Below are positions 8,993 through 17,010 of a DNA stretch of 64,000 nucleotides, in pieces. Under the pieces are notes generated by a model. The model saw nothing but the letters and a program-made list of their open reading frames with translations, made no database searches and had not been told where the DNA came from. Within the stretch, counting starts at the first letter, position 1. Each line of letters opens with the position of its first letter. A program made the translations under genes and the position numbers. Origin of the DNA: Fulvimarina sp039652615 (GTDB lineage: Bacteria; Pseudomonadota; Alphaproteobacteria; Rhizobiales; Rhizobiaceae); NCBI RefSeq assembly GCF_039652615.1, contig NZ_JBDJAC010000002.1, positions 372,001 to 436,000 on the forward strand, written 5' to 3'.

Positions 8993-9787
8993 CTAGAAGA
9001 AACTTCGCACCAGCGAGCCCACCAGCAGGTTCCAGCCGTCGATCAGCACGAAGAACAGGATCTTGAACGGCAGGGAAATGATGGTCGGTGGAAGCATCAT
9101 CATGCCCATGGACATGGTCAGCGTCGCAACGATCATGTCGATGACGAGGAACGGCAGAACGATGAGGAAGCCGATCTCGAAGCCGCGCCGCAGTTCGGAG
9201 ATCATGAAGGCGGGGATCAGCACGCGAAGCTCCACGTCCCGCTCGTCGGCCGCCCCCTGCTCTGGCGGTTGCACGCGATCCCGCCCGGTGGACGAGGCGA
9301 TGTCGCCGAACAGCTGGAGGTCCGAGGGGCGCACCTGGGTCAGCATGAAGTCCTTGAACGGGTCGGCGATCCGATGGAACGCCTCTTCCTCGCCGATCTC
9401 GTTCTCAAGCAGCGGCTGAAGCCCGTCCTTCCAGGCCCGGTCGAAGGTTGGGGTCATGACGAAGAAGGTCATGAACAGCGCGAGCGAGATGATGATGAGG
9501 TTCGCCGGCGTCGTCTGGAGCCCGAGGCCGGTTCGCATGATCGAAAGCGCAATGACGATGCGCGTGAAAGCCGTCACCATCACGAGAAGTCCCGGCGCGA
9601 TCGACAGCACGGTGACGATACCGAAAAGCTGGATAATGCGCCCGGACATCGTGCCGTCGCCCTGGGGTATCAGGTCAGCGAGGCTCGAAGGATTGGCCAT
9701 CTGGGCATGGGCTGCGGTGGCCAGCCCGACAAGGCCCAGAAGAACGAGCGCGAGCCGAAGGACAGTCTTTGACACCGGGGAGCTCAT
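8993..9787 (-). CDS. fliP: flagellar type III export protein FliP
   Basis: 264 aa. Part of the FliP-FliQ-FliR membrane export gate. A cleavable signal-like N-terminus (ALVLLGLVGLATAAHA) is followed by the FliP core. A first pair of membrane helices (LLVMVTAFTRIVIALSIMR) and the C-terminal helices (FLIVLPFLVIDMIVATLTMS, ILFFVLIDGWNLLVGS) frame a cytoplasmic loop with FMLTQVRPSDL. The start overlaps the fliL stop by 4 bp (ATGA), so it is translationally coupled to fliL. Confidence 0.93.
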   Translation of the reverse strand: MSSPVSKTVLRLALVLLGLVGLATAAHAQMANPSSLADLIPQGDGTMSGRIIQLFGIVTVLSIAPGLLVMVTAFTRIVIALSIMRTGLGLQTTPANLIIISLALFMTFFVMTPTFDRAWKDGLQPLLENEIGEEEAFHRIADPFKDFMLTQVRPSDLQLFGDIASSTGRDRVQPPEQGAADERDVELRVLIPAFMISELRRGFEIGFLIVLPFLVIDMIVATLTMSMGMMMLPPTIISLPFKILFFVLIDGWNLLVGSLVRSFF

Positions 9788-10356
9788 TCGACGACCATGG
9801 CCTGGATGAGATAATCGACGACGACCGGCGAGCGCAGCCTTGCGCGTTCACGAAGGTCGTCGCGAAGGTGCAGCAGGCCGCGTGTGCCCTCGACCTGGGA
9901 AATCTGGAGCGAGCGTGCGAAGGCGAGCGTATCGGCCTCGATCTCGGCCGCAAGGATCGCCGGATCGGTTTCGGAGTCGTCCTTGATGATCAGCGCGGCC
10001 TCGATCCGAATCCATGAGGCTGACGGATTATAGAGGTTCGTCAAAACCGGCTTCAGCTCGATGATGCGAAGCGGCAGTTTCTCGGCCTCAGCAATTTCGG
10101 TGATGCTCTTTTCGCCGTCGTCGCCATGGCCGCCCTGAGGGTCTGCGGCCGGCTCTTCATGCTTGGGCGCCTCGGCGTGTTCCTCAGCGGGAGTCGCAGG
10201 CTCCTCCTTGCTGGAACCGCCGCTCAGCAGAAACCCCATCGCTGCGCCGCCGCCGCCGCCGATTATCGTAACGAGGCCGAGGGCGACGATCAGGGGCATC
10301 ATGCCACCCTTCTTCTTCGTCCCGTCCTCGATCTGCAAATCGTTGGTCTCGCTCAT
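9784..10356 (-). CDS. fliL: flagellar basal-body-associated protein FliL
   Basis: 190 aa. A single-pass inner-membrane protein that associates with the stator/rotor. It has a short cytoplasmic N-terminus, one membrane helix about residues 20-43 (MMPLIVALGLVTIIGGGGG), an acidic low-complexity linker rich in E, P and H (about 48-85), and a periplasmic FliL domain (LRIIELKPVLTNLYN onward). First gene of a fliL-fliP operon. A perfect CtrA-type box lies 68 bp upstream of the start. Confidence 0.92.
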   Translation of the reverse strand: MSETNDLQIEDGTKKKGGMMPLIVALGLVTIIGGGGGAAMGFLLSGGSSKEEPATPAEEHAEAPKHEEPAADPQGGHGDDGEKSITEIAEAEKLPLRIIELKPVLTNLYNPSASWIRIEAALIIKDDSETDPAILAAEIEADTLAFARSLQISQVEGTRGLLHLRDDLRERARLRSPVVVDYLIQAMVVE

Positions 10357-10423
10357 TCGAGAGCCCTTCCGAAATGATACTCGCAGTCCGCCGGACCGCC
10401 ATCATGGCAGCTGCGCGAAAGCG

Positions 10424-10438
10424 TTAACGATGTCTTAA
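10424..10438. promoter_or_regulatory. perfect CtrA-type box upstream of fliL
   Basis: TTAA-CGATGTC-TTAA is an exact TTAA-N7-TTAA match. It lies between fliQ (ending 10486) and the fliL start (10356), 68 bp upstream of fliL. CtrA controls flagellar genes in Caulobacter and many Hyphomicrobiales, and a CtrA-pathway gene (chpT) is in this window. That CtrA binds here is inferred. Confidence 0.65.
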
Positions 10439-10485
10439 GGGAGGAGACTGATGTCAGCCTGACCGCAGCCGAACGGGCTGGTGGT

Positions 10486-10764
10486 CTACTGGTTTCCGTC
10501 GAAGCCGGTCTCGATGCGGCTGTAGGCTTCCTGGGTGAATGCATAGACCTGAGCGCCGGTGAAGGATGCCGTGACCGCGATCACGATGAAGATCGCCAGG
10601 ATCTTCGGCACGAAGGTCAGTGTCATTTCCTGGATCTGGGTAAGCGCCTGGAAAAGGGCGATCAGAATACCGACCGCCATGGCCGCGCCGACGGCGGGTG
10701 CACTCGCGGTGACGATGGTCCAGATCGCTTCCTGAACGATATCGATCGCGTCAGCCTGGTTCAT
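10486..10764 (-). CDS. fliQ: flagellar type III export protein FliQ
   Basis: 92 aa, exactly the small FliQ family size. Two membrane helices: about residues 15-38 (IVTASAPAVGAAMAVGILIA) and 50-75 (FVPKILAIFIVIAVTASF), separated by QALTQIQEMT, the family signature. It follows flgD in the usual rhizobial order, but flhA and fliR, which often come next, are replaced by the CtrA box and fliL-fliP. Spacing to flgD is about 110 bp. Confidence 0.92.
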   Translation of the reverse strand: MNQADAIDIVQEAIWTIVTASAPAVGAAMAVGILIALFQALTQIQEMTLTFVPKILAIFIVIAVTASFTGAQVYAFTQEAYSRIETGFDGNQ

Positions 10765-10875
10765 GGATCTTCAGCCTTCATAGCCTGGCCGGTCGACCCT
10801 CATGGTCGCCGCATGTGAAATGGGAGGTCTCGAAGCGCGTCAGAGAGGCCCGTGCCGCGAAAGGCGGCCAAAGCC

Positions 10876-11286
10876 TCAGGCCACAGTGACGCCGTTTCCG
10901 AGCATGATCGTATCGCCGTTCGAGGTCGTTGCCTGGATTCCACCGTCGACCGAGCGGATGCTGGAGACGGTGCCGCTCTTCTCACCGTCGGCGGAGAAGA
11001 TCGTGCGCCCGATCAGGGCGTCCGCCTGGGTCAGCGCCGAGACGGTCATCATGCTGTCGAGCCGGGTGTTGGTCTGGATCGACTGCTCGACATTGGCGAA
11101 GGTCGCAAACTGGGCAACATATTCGGTGGAATCGGCCGGGTTGAGCGGATCCTGGTTCTTCATCTGCGCAACGAGCAGCTGGAGGAAGGCGTCATAGTCC
11201 ATTTCGGACGCGCCGCCCTTGGTGACACCGTTCTGGGCGGACGTCGCCTGTGTCTGTTGAGTGGCCCCTACAGCGCCGACGCTCAT
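10876..11286 (-). CDS. flgD: flagellar hook cap protein FlgD
   Basis: 136 aa, the short FlgD typical of Hyphomicrobiales. The N-terminal signature is DYDAFLQLLVAQMKNQDPLN with DSTEYVAQFATFANVEQ following. It directs polymerisation of the hook. The start overlaps the flbT stop (ATGA, 4 bp), so the two are coupled. Confidence 0.92.
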   Translation of the reverse strand: MSVGAVGATQQTQATSAQNGVTKGGASEMDYDAFLQLLVAQMKNQDPLNPADSTEYVAQFATFANVEQSIQTNTRLDSMMTVSALTQADALIGRTIFSADGEKSGTVSSIRSVDGGIQATTSNGDTIMLGNGVTVA

Positions 11287-11759
11287 GACATGCCTCCTGC
11301 GGCCATCCGAAGTTTCTGGTCCTCACCCCGGACGACCCGGGGCGGGGCGGGACGAACGGCCCCTTTTTCAGGCCGTCCGAGGATTTCGTCCTCGATCGGG
11401 ATGAGCGAGCGCAACCGCTTCAGCGCCTCGAAGGCACGGCCACGCCCGACCATGTCCTCGATCTCGAGAAGACCCTGAAGAATGTCCCGGTTCGAGTAAG
11501 CCTTCAGCATCCGGGCGAGATTGTCGTTGAACACGGCGCGCGGCCTGTCCTGATCGGCCGGATCCATCAGCATCATCTGCACGACGAAATAGAGCTGGCG
11601 AAGGGGCGTCGTGGCGTTCTCGGCCTGCATGACATGGCTTTCGAGAAGAAAGGTCACATCGTTCAGGAATTCGAGGGTCGTTTTACGATCGACCTTCATG
11701 ACGGCGCCGTTCACGAAGATGCGCTCGCCCGCACGCAGCGATATCCTGAGCGTAGACAT
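11283..11759 (-). CDS. flbT: flagellin post-transcriptional regulator FlbT
   Basis: 158 aa. FlbT binds flagellin mRNA leaders and, with FlaF, tunes flagellin synthesis in alphaproteobacteria. The family N-terminus MSTLRISLRAGERIFVNGAV is followed by VDRKTTLEFLNDVTFLLE. ATG 11759 shares its A with the flaF TAA stop (TAATG). An upstream in-frame extension to 11858 runs through flaF and is not used. Confidence 0.9.
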   Translation of the reverse strand: MSTLRISLRAGERIFVNGAVMKVDRKTTLEFLNDVTFLLESHVMQAENATTPLRQLYFVVQMMLMDPADQDRPRAVFNDNLARMLKAYSNRDILQGLLEIEDMVGRGRAFEALKRLRSLIPIEDEILGRPEKGAVRPAPPRVVRGEDQKLRMAAGGMS

Positions 11760-12106
11760 TAATTGAGACCATCCCGGATGAGGCGCGAAATTTCGATGAC
11801 GCCTTTGAAATTCGTGGATTTGCCGACACGGATGGCTTCCGCCTCGGCCATGATCCACAGGCCGATCGAGATGAGTTCCGCTCGAAGCTCTTCGGGAAGC
11901 CCGTTGTCGGAGCTGCCGAGATCCTCGATCAGGATCGCCCAGAGGCTGCGCGTGATATAGATCGCTTCGATCGCGTCTCTGCTTCTCGGACCGTTTCTCT
12001 CTGCTTTTTCAAGAAGCGCGATCGAGTGATCAAGCGCCTGGCGCTCGCGCTCGCGCGCATCGACCGCCGTGTCCTGAGCCACTTCCGCGTAGGAAAACTG
12101 ATACAT
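11759..12106 (-). CDS. flaF: flagellar biosynthesis regulator FlaF
   Basis: 115 aa. Works with FlbT in flagellin production. The signature MYQFSYAEVAQDTAVDARE at the N-terminus and LWAILIEDLGSSDNGLPEEL mid-protein are typical. It is followed by flbT with a one-base overlap. The gap of 133 bp to flgL has no recognised promoter. Confidence 0.9.
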   Translation of the reverse strand: MYQFSYAEVAQDTAVDARERERQALDHSIALLEKAERNGPRSRDAIEAIYITRSLWAILIEDLGSSDNGLPEELRAELISIGLWIMAEAEAIRVGKSTNFKGVIEISRLIRDGLN

Positions 12107-12239
12107 TGAAACCCCTTGATATGCGGGTCCTCACCTTTTTCAGGCAGAGGACAGTCCTATTTCTGGCGTGTCGCTATCGTCACCCGAAACCCGAGTTCAG
12201 GCGCTTGATCGCTTGTGCGGGATCATACCCGAGCGGAAA

Positions 12240-13292
12240 CTAAAGGTAGTTAAGAAGGCTCATCCGAGACATCCGCGCTGTCAGGGAGTAAGACATCTCA
12301 AGCGTGTTCATCAGGCCGTCTATTCGAATCTTGGCCTCATACACATCGACCTCCTCCTCCTCCTGGATCGCGATTTCCAGCACCCTTTGCTGAACCTTTA
12401 ATCCATCGTTAGCCATGCTGACACGCTCCTGGCGAAGGCCGATCTCCGAGCGAAGATCCGTGAGCTGCGACAGGCCCTTGGAGAGACTTTCGATGGACGT
12501 GCTTGTGAGAACCTGACGTGCTTCGTCGTTCAGATAATCGCCGCCGAATTTCGACAGCATGACGGACGATTTGACGACGTTGCGGAAGCTCTCGTCATTC
12601 GCAGAGACCGAGCTCTGGATGTAGTCATTGTCGCCGATGCGGCTCGTTGCATCACTGTCGGATGCATTGGACCAGTTTGCCGCCCAGTTCGCGTCGCTGA
12701 AAAGATTCTCGAAGTCGTTCTGGAGGAAGTTTTCCATCTGCGCAGCCGTCACCTGAGCGGGATCGCCGCCGGCATTCGCCGCAACGAACGTATTCCAGGC
12801 GGTATCCACGAGGCCGGAAGCGACCGACGTCTCGAAATCCTTGAAGATGTCCGGCTTCATGGGCGGCGTGTCCGTGGCGGCACCCGAGAAGATATAGCGT
12901 GAGCCGAAGTTTCCGTTCAGCCCGCCGATGATCTGGCTGATACTGGCGGAGGCGACCTGCTTGTTGGCGCGCGCTGCCTGATCGGCTGCCGACGAGGAAA
13001 TCAGCGAGGCCAGAAGATTGTCGCCGGTATCGGCGATCGTCCCGAGAACGGCCTGCATGGTTTCGAAGCGCTGGCCCATCACCGTGTTGGTGTTCATGAG
13101 CCTCTCCCTATTGGAGACTTCAGCGCGCATGGTGATCGTGCGCTCGACCGAAATGCCGAGGCTCTTGCCGACATCGTCGTAGCGGGCGGTCGCGATTTCC
13201 TTCTGGGCGATCATCAGTTCCTGCTGCACGCGAGCGATGGAAGCGCGCGGCGCGCCGGAAAGGGAGAGGCTGGAGACAAGGAAGTTCGACAT
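12240..13292 (-). CDS. flgL: flagellar hook-associated protein 3 (hook-filament junction) FlgL
   Basis: 350 aa, flagellin-like. The conserved N-terminal helix region is about residues 1-120 (ARVQQELMIAQKEIATARYD; LMNTNTVMGQRFETMQAVLG) and the C-terminal coiled-coil ends the protein (QEEEEVDVYEAKIRIDGLMN). It joins the hook to the filament together with FlgK. It starts 17 bp after flgK on the same strand. Confidence 0.9.
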   Translation of the reverse strand: MSNFLVSSLSLSGAPRASIARVQQELMIAQKEIATARYDDVGKSLGISVERTITMRAEVSNRERLMNTNTVMGQRFETMQAVLGTIADTGDNLLASLISSSAADQAARANKQVASASISQIIGGLNGNFGSRYIFSGAATDTPPMKPDIFKDFETSVASGLVDTAWNTFVAANAGGDPAQVTAAQMENFLQNDFENLFSDANWAANWSNASDSDATSRIGDNDYIQSSVSANDESFRNVVKSSVMLSKFGGDYLNDEARQVLTSTSIESLSKGLSQLTDLRSEIGLRQERVSMANDGLKVQQRVLEIAIQEEEEVDVYEAKIRIDGLMNTLEMSYSLTARMSRMSLLNYL

Positions 13293-13309
13293 GAAATCAG
13301 CCTTTCAGA

Positions 13310-14722
13310 TTAGCGGACAGCCAGGAGGCCATCGAGAAGGTCGCCGACGGTCTGAACGAGTTTGGTCGAGGCCTGATAGGTCCGCTCCAGTTCGAGAAGG
13401 TGGCTCATTTCATCGTCGAGATTGATGCCGGTCTTGTTCGAAAGCGCATCGCGGGTTCGCGCGACCATCACGGACTGATAGGAGGCATCCTCGCTCGCCG
13501 TCGCCCGTATATCTTCGAAGCGTGCCATGGAGCCGGCGGTGAACATTGCGATCGTGCCGATCTCGCCCGTCGCGAAGGTGTGCTGATCGCTGAACCTTGC
13601 GACGAGCTGGTTCAGCCGGTCGGAAAAGCCGGCGTCACCGGCCGCATTGAAGGAGGCACTGCCGTTGATCCCGCCATCGCGCAGGCGTGCCGGATCACCC
13701 GTGGGCAGACGATAATCGACGCTTGCGGCGATCGAGATCGTCGCAGGCCCCGCCCGCTCGAAAAGACCGGGTGCGCCATTCTCGGCAAATGTCTCGTTGA
13801 TCAAGGTGTTCGCGGTATCGTCGAGCCGATCCTGGAACTGGACGCCGATCTCGTCGCGAAGCTTGAGGGCGGCGACGAGCGTGCCCTCTCGGACCGTCAT
13901 CGTGCTGTCTGCGCCGATGCTCACGCCGTCGATCTTGAACTCGCCAGGCCGCTTGGCCGGAACTGCGCTATCCAGCCGGATCGACGGATCGAAGCTCGGC
14001 GTGCGCGCGAATTCGACGCTTCTCGGCGTCGTCTCGAACATCACGATACCGGAATCGGTCGAGAGCACGAGATCGTTGTTCGCGCGAAACCGGACCGAAA
14101 CCCCGACATAGTCCGAGATTTCCGACACGATCCGGTCGCGCTGATCCACGTCGTCGGTCACATCCGCGCCGGCCTCAGTCCCGGACACCACCTTTGCATT
14201 GAGGGTTTCGAGGTTCGCGAGAAGTTCGTTCAGGCGTTTCGCCCCGGCTTCCAGCTGGCGATCGGCATCCCCACGCATGTCCTGGACGGACTTGGTCGCG
14301 TTGTTGATGTTCGTCGTCACGGTACGCGCGGCATCGACGGCGGCACGCTGAAGATGCGAGCTTTCCGGCGAACCAGCAAGGTCGGTGAGCGCATCCTTGA
14401 GGGCCGCGATCGAAGCAGACGGCGAGGTCGGCGCATCGACATCACCGATCACGTCGCGAACACGGTCGAGCGCATCGGCCAGCGTCTGGTTCGTTCCCTG
14501 GCTTGCCTGGGCACTGATGAGACTGCGATAGAGCGCCGGGTCGCTCGACTGGGAAATCGACCTGATATCGACGGCGCCGACGCGCTCATAGCTCTGATTG
14601 CCGAATTTCCGCGTCGCGGTCGGATCGGCAGAATTGGCGACGTTACGCGCAACGAGCGCCGACTGCTGGCTCGTGACGGAAAACGACGACCGTGCGCTGT
14701 TTAAGACCGAAAGAAGTGACAT
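13310..14722 (-). CDS. flgK: flagellar hook-associated protein 1 FlgK
   Basis: 470 aa. The N-terminus MSLLSVLNSARSSFSVTSQQ and NVANSADP, and the C-terminal HLLELERTYQASTKLVQTVG heptad segment, are family hallmarks. An internal SEISDYVGVSVRF region is the usual FlgK core. First of the flgK-flgL-flaF-flbT-flgD-fliQ series. In many rhizobia flgE precedes flgK; here there is about 440 bp of non-coding DNA and then the rem terminator. Confidence 0.92.
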   Translation of the reverse strand: MSLLSVLNSARSSFSVTSQQSALVARNVANSADPTATRKFGNQSYERVGAVDIRSISQSSDPALYRSLISAQASQGTNQTLADALDRVRDVIGDVDAPTSPSASIAALKDALTDLAGSPESSHLQRAAVDAARTVTTNINNATKSVQDMRGDADRQLEAGAKRLNELLANLETLNAKVVSGTEAGADVTDDVDQRDRIVSEISDYVGVSVRFRANNDLVLSTDSGIVMFETTPRSVEFARTPSFDPSIRLDSAVPAKRPGEFKIDGVSIGADSTMTVREGTLVAALKLRDEIGVQFQDRLDDTANTLINETFAENGAPGLFERAGPATISIAASVDYRLPTGDPARLRDGGINGSASFNAAGDAGFSDRLNQLVARFSDQHTFATGEIGTIAMFTAGSMARFEDIRATASEDASYQSVMVARTRDALSNKTGINLDDEMSHLLELERTYQASTKLVQTVGDLLDGLLAVR

Positions 14723-15161
14723 GGCGAGGTGCTTCTATTCTGTAAGGGCGGCGCGGGCCGCAAGCCGGTCGTGCGACCGGCGAGGTTCGCAATCGAAACG
14801 AACAGCCTTCGTTGGACGAGGCCGCAGACGGCGAGGAAAGACGGGGTCCATTGCAGGCAAGGACCGCCACGAAGGACGTCTTCCCTCGGTGTTCGCAGCC
14901 TGTCCCATGACCTGATCTCCCGGTATTTCCGTTCGATACAGTCGTAGAGGGTGAAGCTTGTGCTGGCCTGAGAGTTGTCGGCGGTGGTCGGATAAGCCGG
15001 AGCGATCCAAGCTCTTATTGCGACTGAGGTTTGGCAGCAGCGATGGGCAAACTCGTCGGCGGGCCGGGCGGCGGAGCAGCGTCTTCGAAGCCCGTAATCT
15101 CGAAGAGATCGGACGGATTTCGCACGAGCCTTTCGCCAAAGAAAGCCTCGCCGTAGGCATA
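14723..15161. other. intergenic region upstream of flgK, no flgE
   Basis: About 440 bp where flgE is often found. No frame on either strand shows hook-protein features, and the open frames are arginine- and proline-rich antisense-type translations. The flgK promoter should be here; I cannot place it. Confidence 0.45.
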
Positions 15162-15204
15162 CGAAAAAAGCCGCCCGCGATCTGATCGCGGGCGGCTTTT
15201 TTCG
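15162..15204. terminator. bidirectional intrinsic terminator after rem copy 1
   Basis: Perfect 21-bp inverted repeat centred on 15183, with arms beginning CGAAAAAAGCCGCCCGCG and the complement ending in TTTTTTCG. A GC-rich stem with A-tract on one side and T-tract on the other can terminate both strands. It lies 27 bp downstream of the rem copy 1 stop codon (minus strand). Confidence 0.9.
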
Positions 15205-15230
15205 TGTGAGGCAGACAGGAAACTGAAGGC

Positions 15231-15902
15231 TTATTCGACGCCGATGCCGTAGCCGAGATAGCGCTTGGAGGAGACCGGGTCGTAGCCGAGGCGCATCTTC
15301 AGCTTCTTGCGCAGCTTGGAGATGTGGCTCTCGATCACGTTCTCTTCGACGTTCTCGTCGAAGATGCCGTAGATTGCGGAAAACAGCTGCTGCTTGGAAA
15401 CGCGGCGACCCTTGTTCGCAACCAGATATTCCAGAATGCGGCGCTCGCGGCGCGGCAGGGCCAGCGGCTTGCCGGCGACTTCCGCGTCGCGGCCGTCCTG
15501 ATAGATGGCGATCTCGCCGGTGACGGTCTTGGCGGCTTCGGAAGACTCGCGGCGGCGGATGGCGCCGACCCGGGCGAGAATTTCCTTTACATGGACAGGC
15601 TTGGCGACAACATCGTCGATGCCGGAGGCGAAGAGATCGAGCGTGGAGTCGAGATTGCGGCTCTCGGACAATGCGATCATCGGAGCCTTCGAACGCGAGC
15701 GGATCGTGCGGGTCGAGGATGCGCGCTCCTCGAAGTCACCGAGCAGGAAGCCCTCGACTGCGGACAGGTCAGCCTCAGGAGCCGTCGAGATCCAGTCCTG
15801 GAATTCTTCCGCGCTGAATCCAGCTGCAGACACGCCCTCGCGTGCAAAGAGAGACTGATAGCCTTCGGTGACAAGTTCACGGTTGTCTACGATCACGATC
15901 AT
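15231..15902 (-). CDS. rem: Rem/FtcR-type OmpR-family flagellar regulator, copy 1
   Basis: 223 aa. Rem (Sinorhizobium) and FtcR (Brucella) activate flagellar genes in Hyphomicrobiales. The receiver-like N-terminus (MIVIVDNRELVTEGYQSLF) lacks the phospho-aspartate: the position reads GFLLGDFEE with Gly. The Lys of ADDVVAKP-type loops is kept (DDVVAKPVHV). A C-terminal winged helix (about 130-223) has LPRRERRILEYLVANKG and VIESHISKLRKKL. The protein is identical to copy 2. It has its own leader and terminator, so it is transcribed independently. Confidence 0.92.
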   Translation of the reverse strand: MIVIVDNRELVTEGYQSLFAREGVSAAGFSAEEFQDWISTAPEADLSAVEGFLLGDFEERASSTRTIRSRSKAPMIALSESRNLDSTLDLFASGIDDVVAKPVHVKEILARVGAIRRRESSEAAKTVTGEIAIYQDGRDAEVAGKPLALPRRERRILEYLVANKGRRVSKQQLFSAIYGIFDENVEENVIESHISKLRKKLKMRLGYDPVSSKRYLGYGIGVE

Positions 15903-16226
15903 GGTCTTTTCCCCTTCGGCCCCCGCCGCGTTAACCTGTGAGTAAGGAATAACCTGACCTCGAACTTGCTCCTATCCTGAAATTTAGTGGTGGATAACGT
16001 GTTCGCACCAGCTTCGAACTAAGTCATTGAATATATTGAACTTAATTTATTAGAATTTTTACGTTTCGTTCATTTTCCACCGATACCGCGCGATTCTCCA
16101 CTCCAGATCCACCGGAAAATACGCCTTCTTCACAGTCCCGCTTGACAGCCCTCAGCTAACTTCTGGCGGCAAACAGAATCGCGCTCCCGTCCTGTCCCGA
16201 AACGCCGTAAGATAACCAGACGACGA
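15903..16226. other. leader and AT-rich promoter region of rem copy 1
   Basis: About 320 bp. The part to 15998 is identical to copy 2. The rest (about 16000-16140) is AT-rich, with runs such as TTGAATATATTGAA, in contrast to the GC-rich surroundings. In Sinorhizobium the AT-rich rem promoter is bound by MucR; a similar arrangement is possible here. The segment from about 16070 is diverged but alignable to that upstream of copy 2. Confidence 0.5.
15931..15945. promoter_or_regulatory. CtrA-like site upstream of rem copy 1 (one mismatch)
   Basis: TTAA-CCTGTGA-GTAA, seven of eight half-site positions, 29-43 bp upstream of the start. The same sequence is at 16996-17010 before copy 2. Could lie over the promoter or leader. 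Binding is inferred. Confidence 0.4.
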
Positions 16227-16269
16227 CGAAAAAGGCCGCCTGCGATCTGATCGCGGGCGGCCTTTTTCG
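16227..16269. terminator. bidirectional intrinsic terminator after rem copy 2
   Basis: 21-bp inverted repeat around 16248. Relative to the copy-1 terminator, one A:T pair has become G:C by changes in both arms, and one G:C pair has become G:T. The stem is thus preserved although the sequence differs. It separates the two rem genes. Confidence 0.88.
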
Positions 16270-16295
16270 TGTGAGGCAGACAGGAAACTGAAGGC

Positions 16296-16967
16296 TTATT
16301 CGACGCCGATGCCGTAGCCGAGATAGCGCTTGGAGGAGACCGGATCGTAGCCGAGGCGCATCTTCAGCTTCTTGCGCAGCTTGGAGATGTGGCTCTCGAT
16401 CACGTTCTCTTCCACGTTCTCGTCGAAGATGCCGTAGATCGCGGAAAACAGCTGCTGCTTGGAAACGCGGCGACCCTTGTTGGCAACCAGATATTCCAGA
16501 ATGCGGCGCTCGCGGCGCGGCAGGGCCAGCGGCTTGCCGGCGACTTCCGCGTCGCGGCCGTCTTGATAGATGGCGATCTCGCCGGTGACGGTCTTGGCGG
16601 CTTCGGAAGACTCGCGGCGGCGGATGGCGCCGACCCGGGCGAGAATTTCCTTTACATGGACAGGCTTGGCGACAACATCGTCGATGCCGGAGGCGAAGAG
16701 ATCGAGCGTGGAGTCGAGATTGCGGCTCTCGGACAATGCGATCATCGGAGCCTTCGAACGCGAGCGGATCGTGCGGGTCGAGGATGCGCGCTCCTCGAAG
16801 TCACCGAGCAGGAAGCCCTCGACTGCGGACAGGTCAGCCTCAGGAGCCGTCGAGATCCAGTCCTGGAATTCTTCCGCGCTGAATCCAGCTGCAGACACGC
16901 CCTCGCGTGCAAAGAGAGACTGATAGCCTTCGGTGACAAGTTCACGGTTGTCTACGATCACGATCAT
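16296..16967 (-). CDS. rem: Rem/FtcR-type OmpR-family flagellar regulator, copy 2
   Basis: 223 aa, amino-acid sequence identical to the product of 15231-15902, with the same Gly in place of the receiver aspartate and the same winged helix. It differs from copy 1 only by synonymous bases in its 3' part. Its upstream AT-rich region (about 17064-17140) differs from that of copy 1, so the two copies could be expressed differently. Its terminator separates it from copy 1. Two identical rem genes in tandem are not usual; relatives typically have one. Confidence 0.92.
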   Translation of the reverse strand: MIVIVDNRELVTEGYQSLFAREGVSAAGFSAEEFQDWISTAPEADLSAVEGFLLGDFEERASSTRTIRSRSKAPMIALSESRNLDSTLDLFASGIDDVVAKPVHVKEILARVGAIRRRESSEAAKTVTGEIAIYQDGRDAEVAGKPLALPRRERRILEYLVANKGRRVSKQQLFSAIYGIFDENVEENVIESHISKLRKKLKMRLGYDPVSSKRYLGYGIGVE

Positions 16968-16995
16968 GGTCTTTTCCCCTTCGGCCCCCGCCGCG

Positions 16996-17010
16996 TTAAC
17001 CTGTGAGTAA
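16996..17010. promoter_or_regulatory. CtrA-like site upstream of rem copy 2 (one mismatch)
   Basis: Same TTAA-CCTGTGA-GTAA sequence as before copy 1, inside the identical leader. See 15931-15945. Confidence 0.4.

Larger units (their letters stand above)
15162..15998. repeat. tandem duplication, unit 1 (terminator + rem + leader)
   Basis: Nearly identical to 16227-17063 at an offset of 1065 bp. By eye I count three changes in the terminator and five, all synonymous, in the 3' part of the gene (between about 15275 and 15500). I see none from about 15500 to 15998. Beyond 15998 the units remain recognisably related but diverge sharply. Confidence 0.92.

Noticed and set aside
13400..14704. 434-codon open frame on the plus strand
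   Set aside because: Antisense to flgK; no domain and composition of a shadow frame.
14735..15160. 141-codon minus-strand frame between rem and flgK
   Set aside because: Arginine/serine-rich, not related to FlgE, starts next to the terminator without a ribosome site.
15231..16967. The rem pair as an assembly artefact
   Set aside because: Not fully excluded, but the copies differ at synonymous sites, have different terminator bases and clearly different upstream regions, which an artefact would not create.
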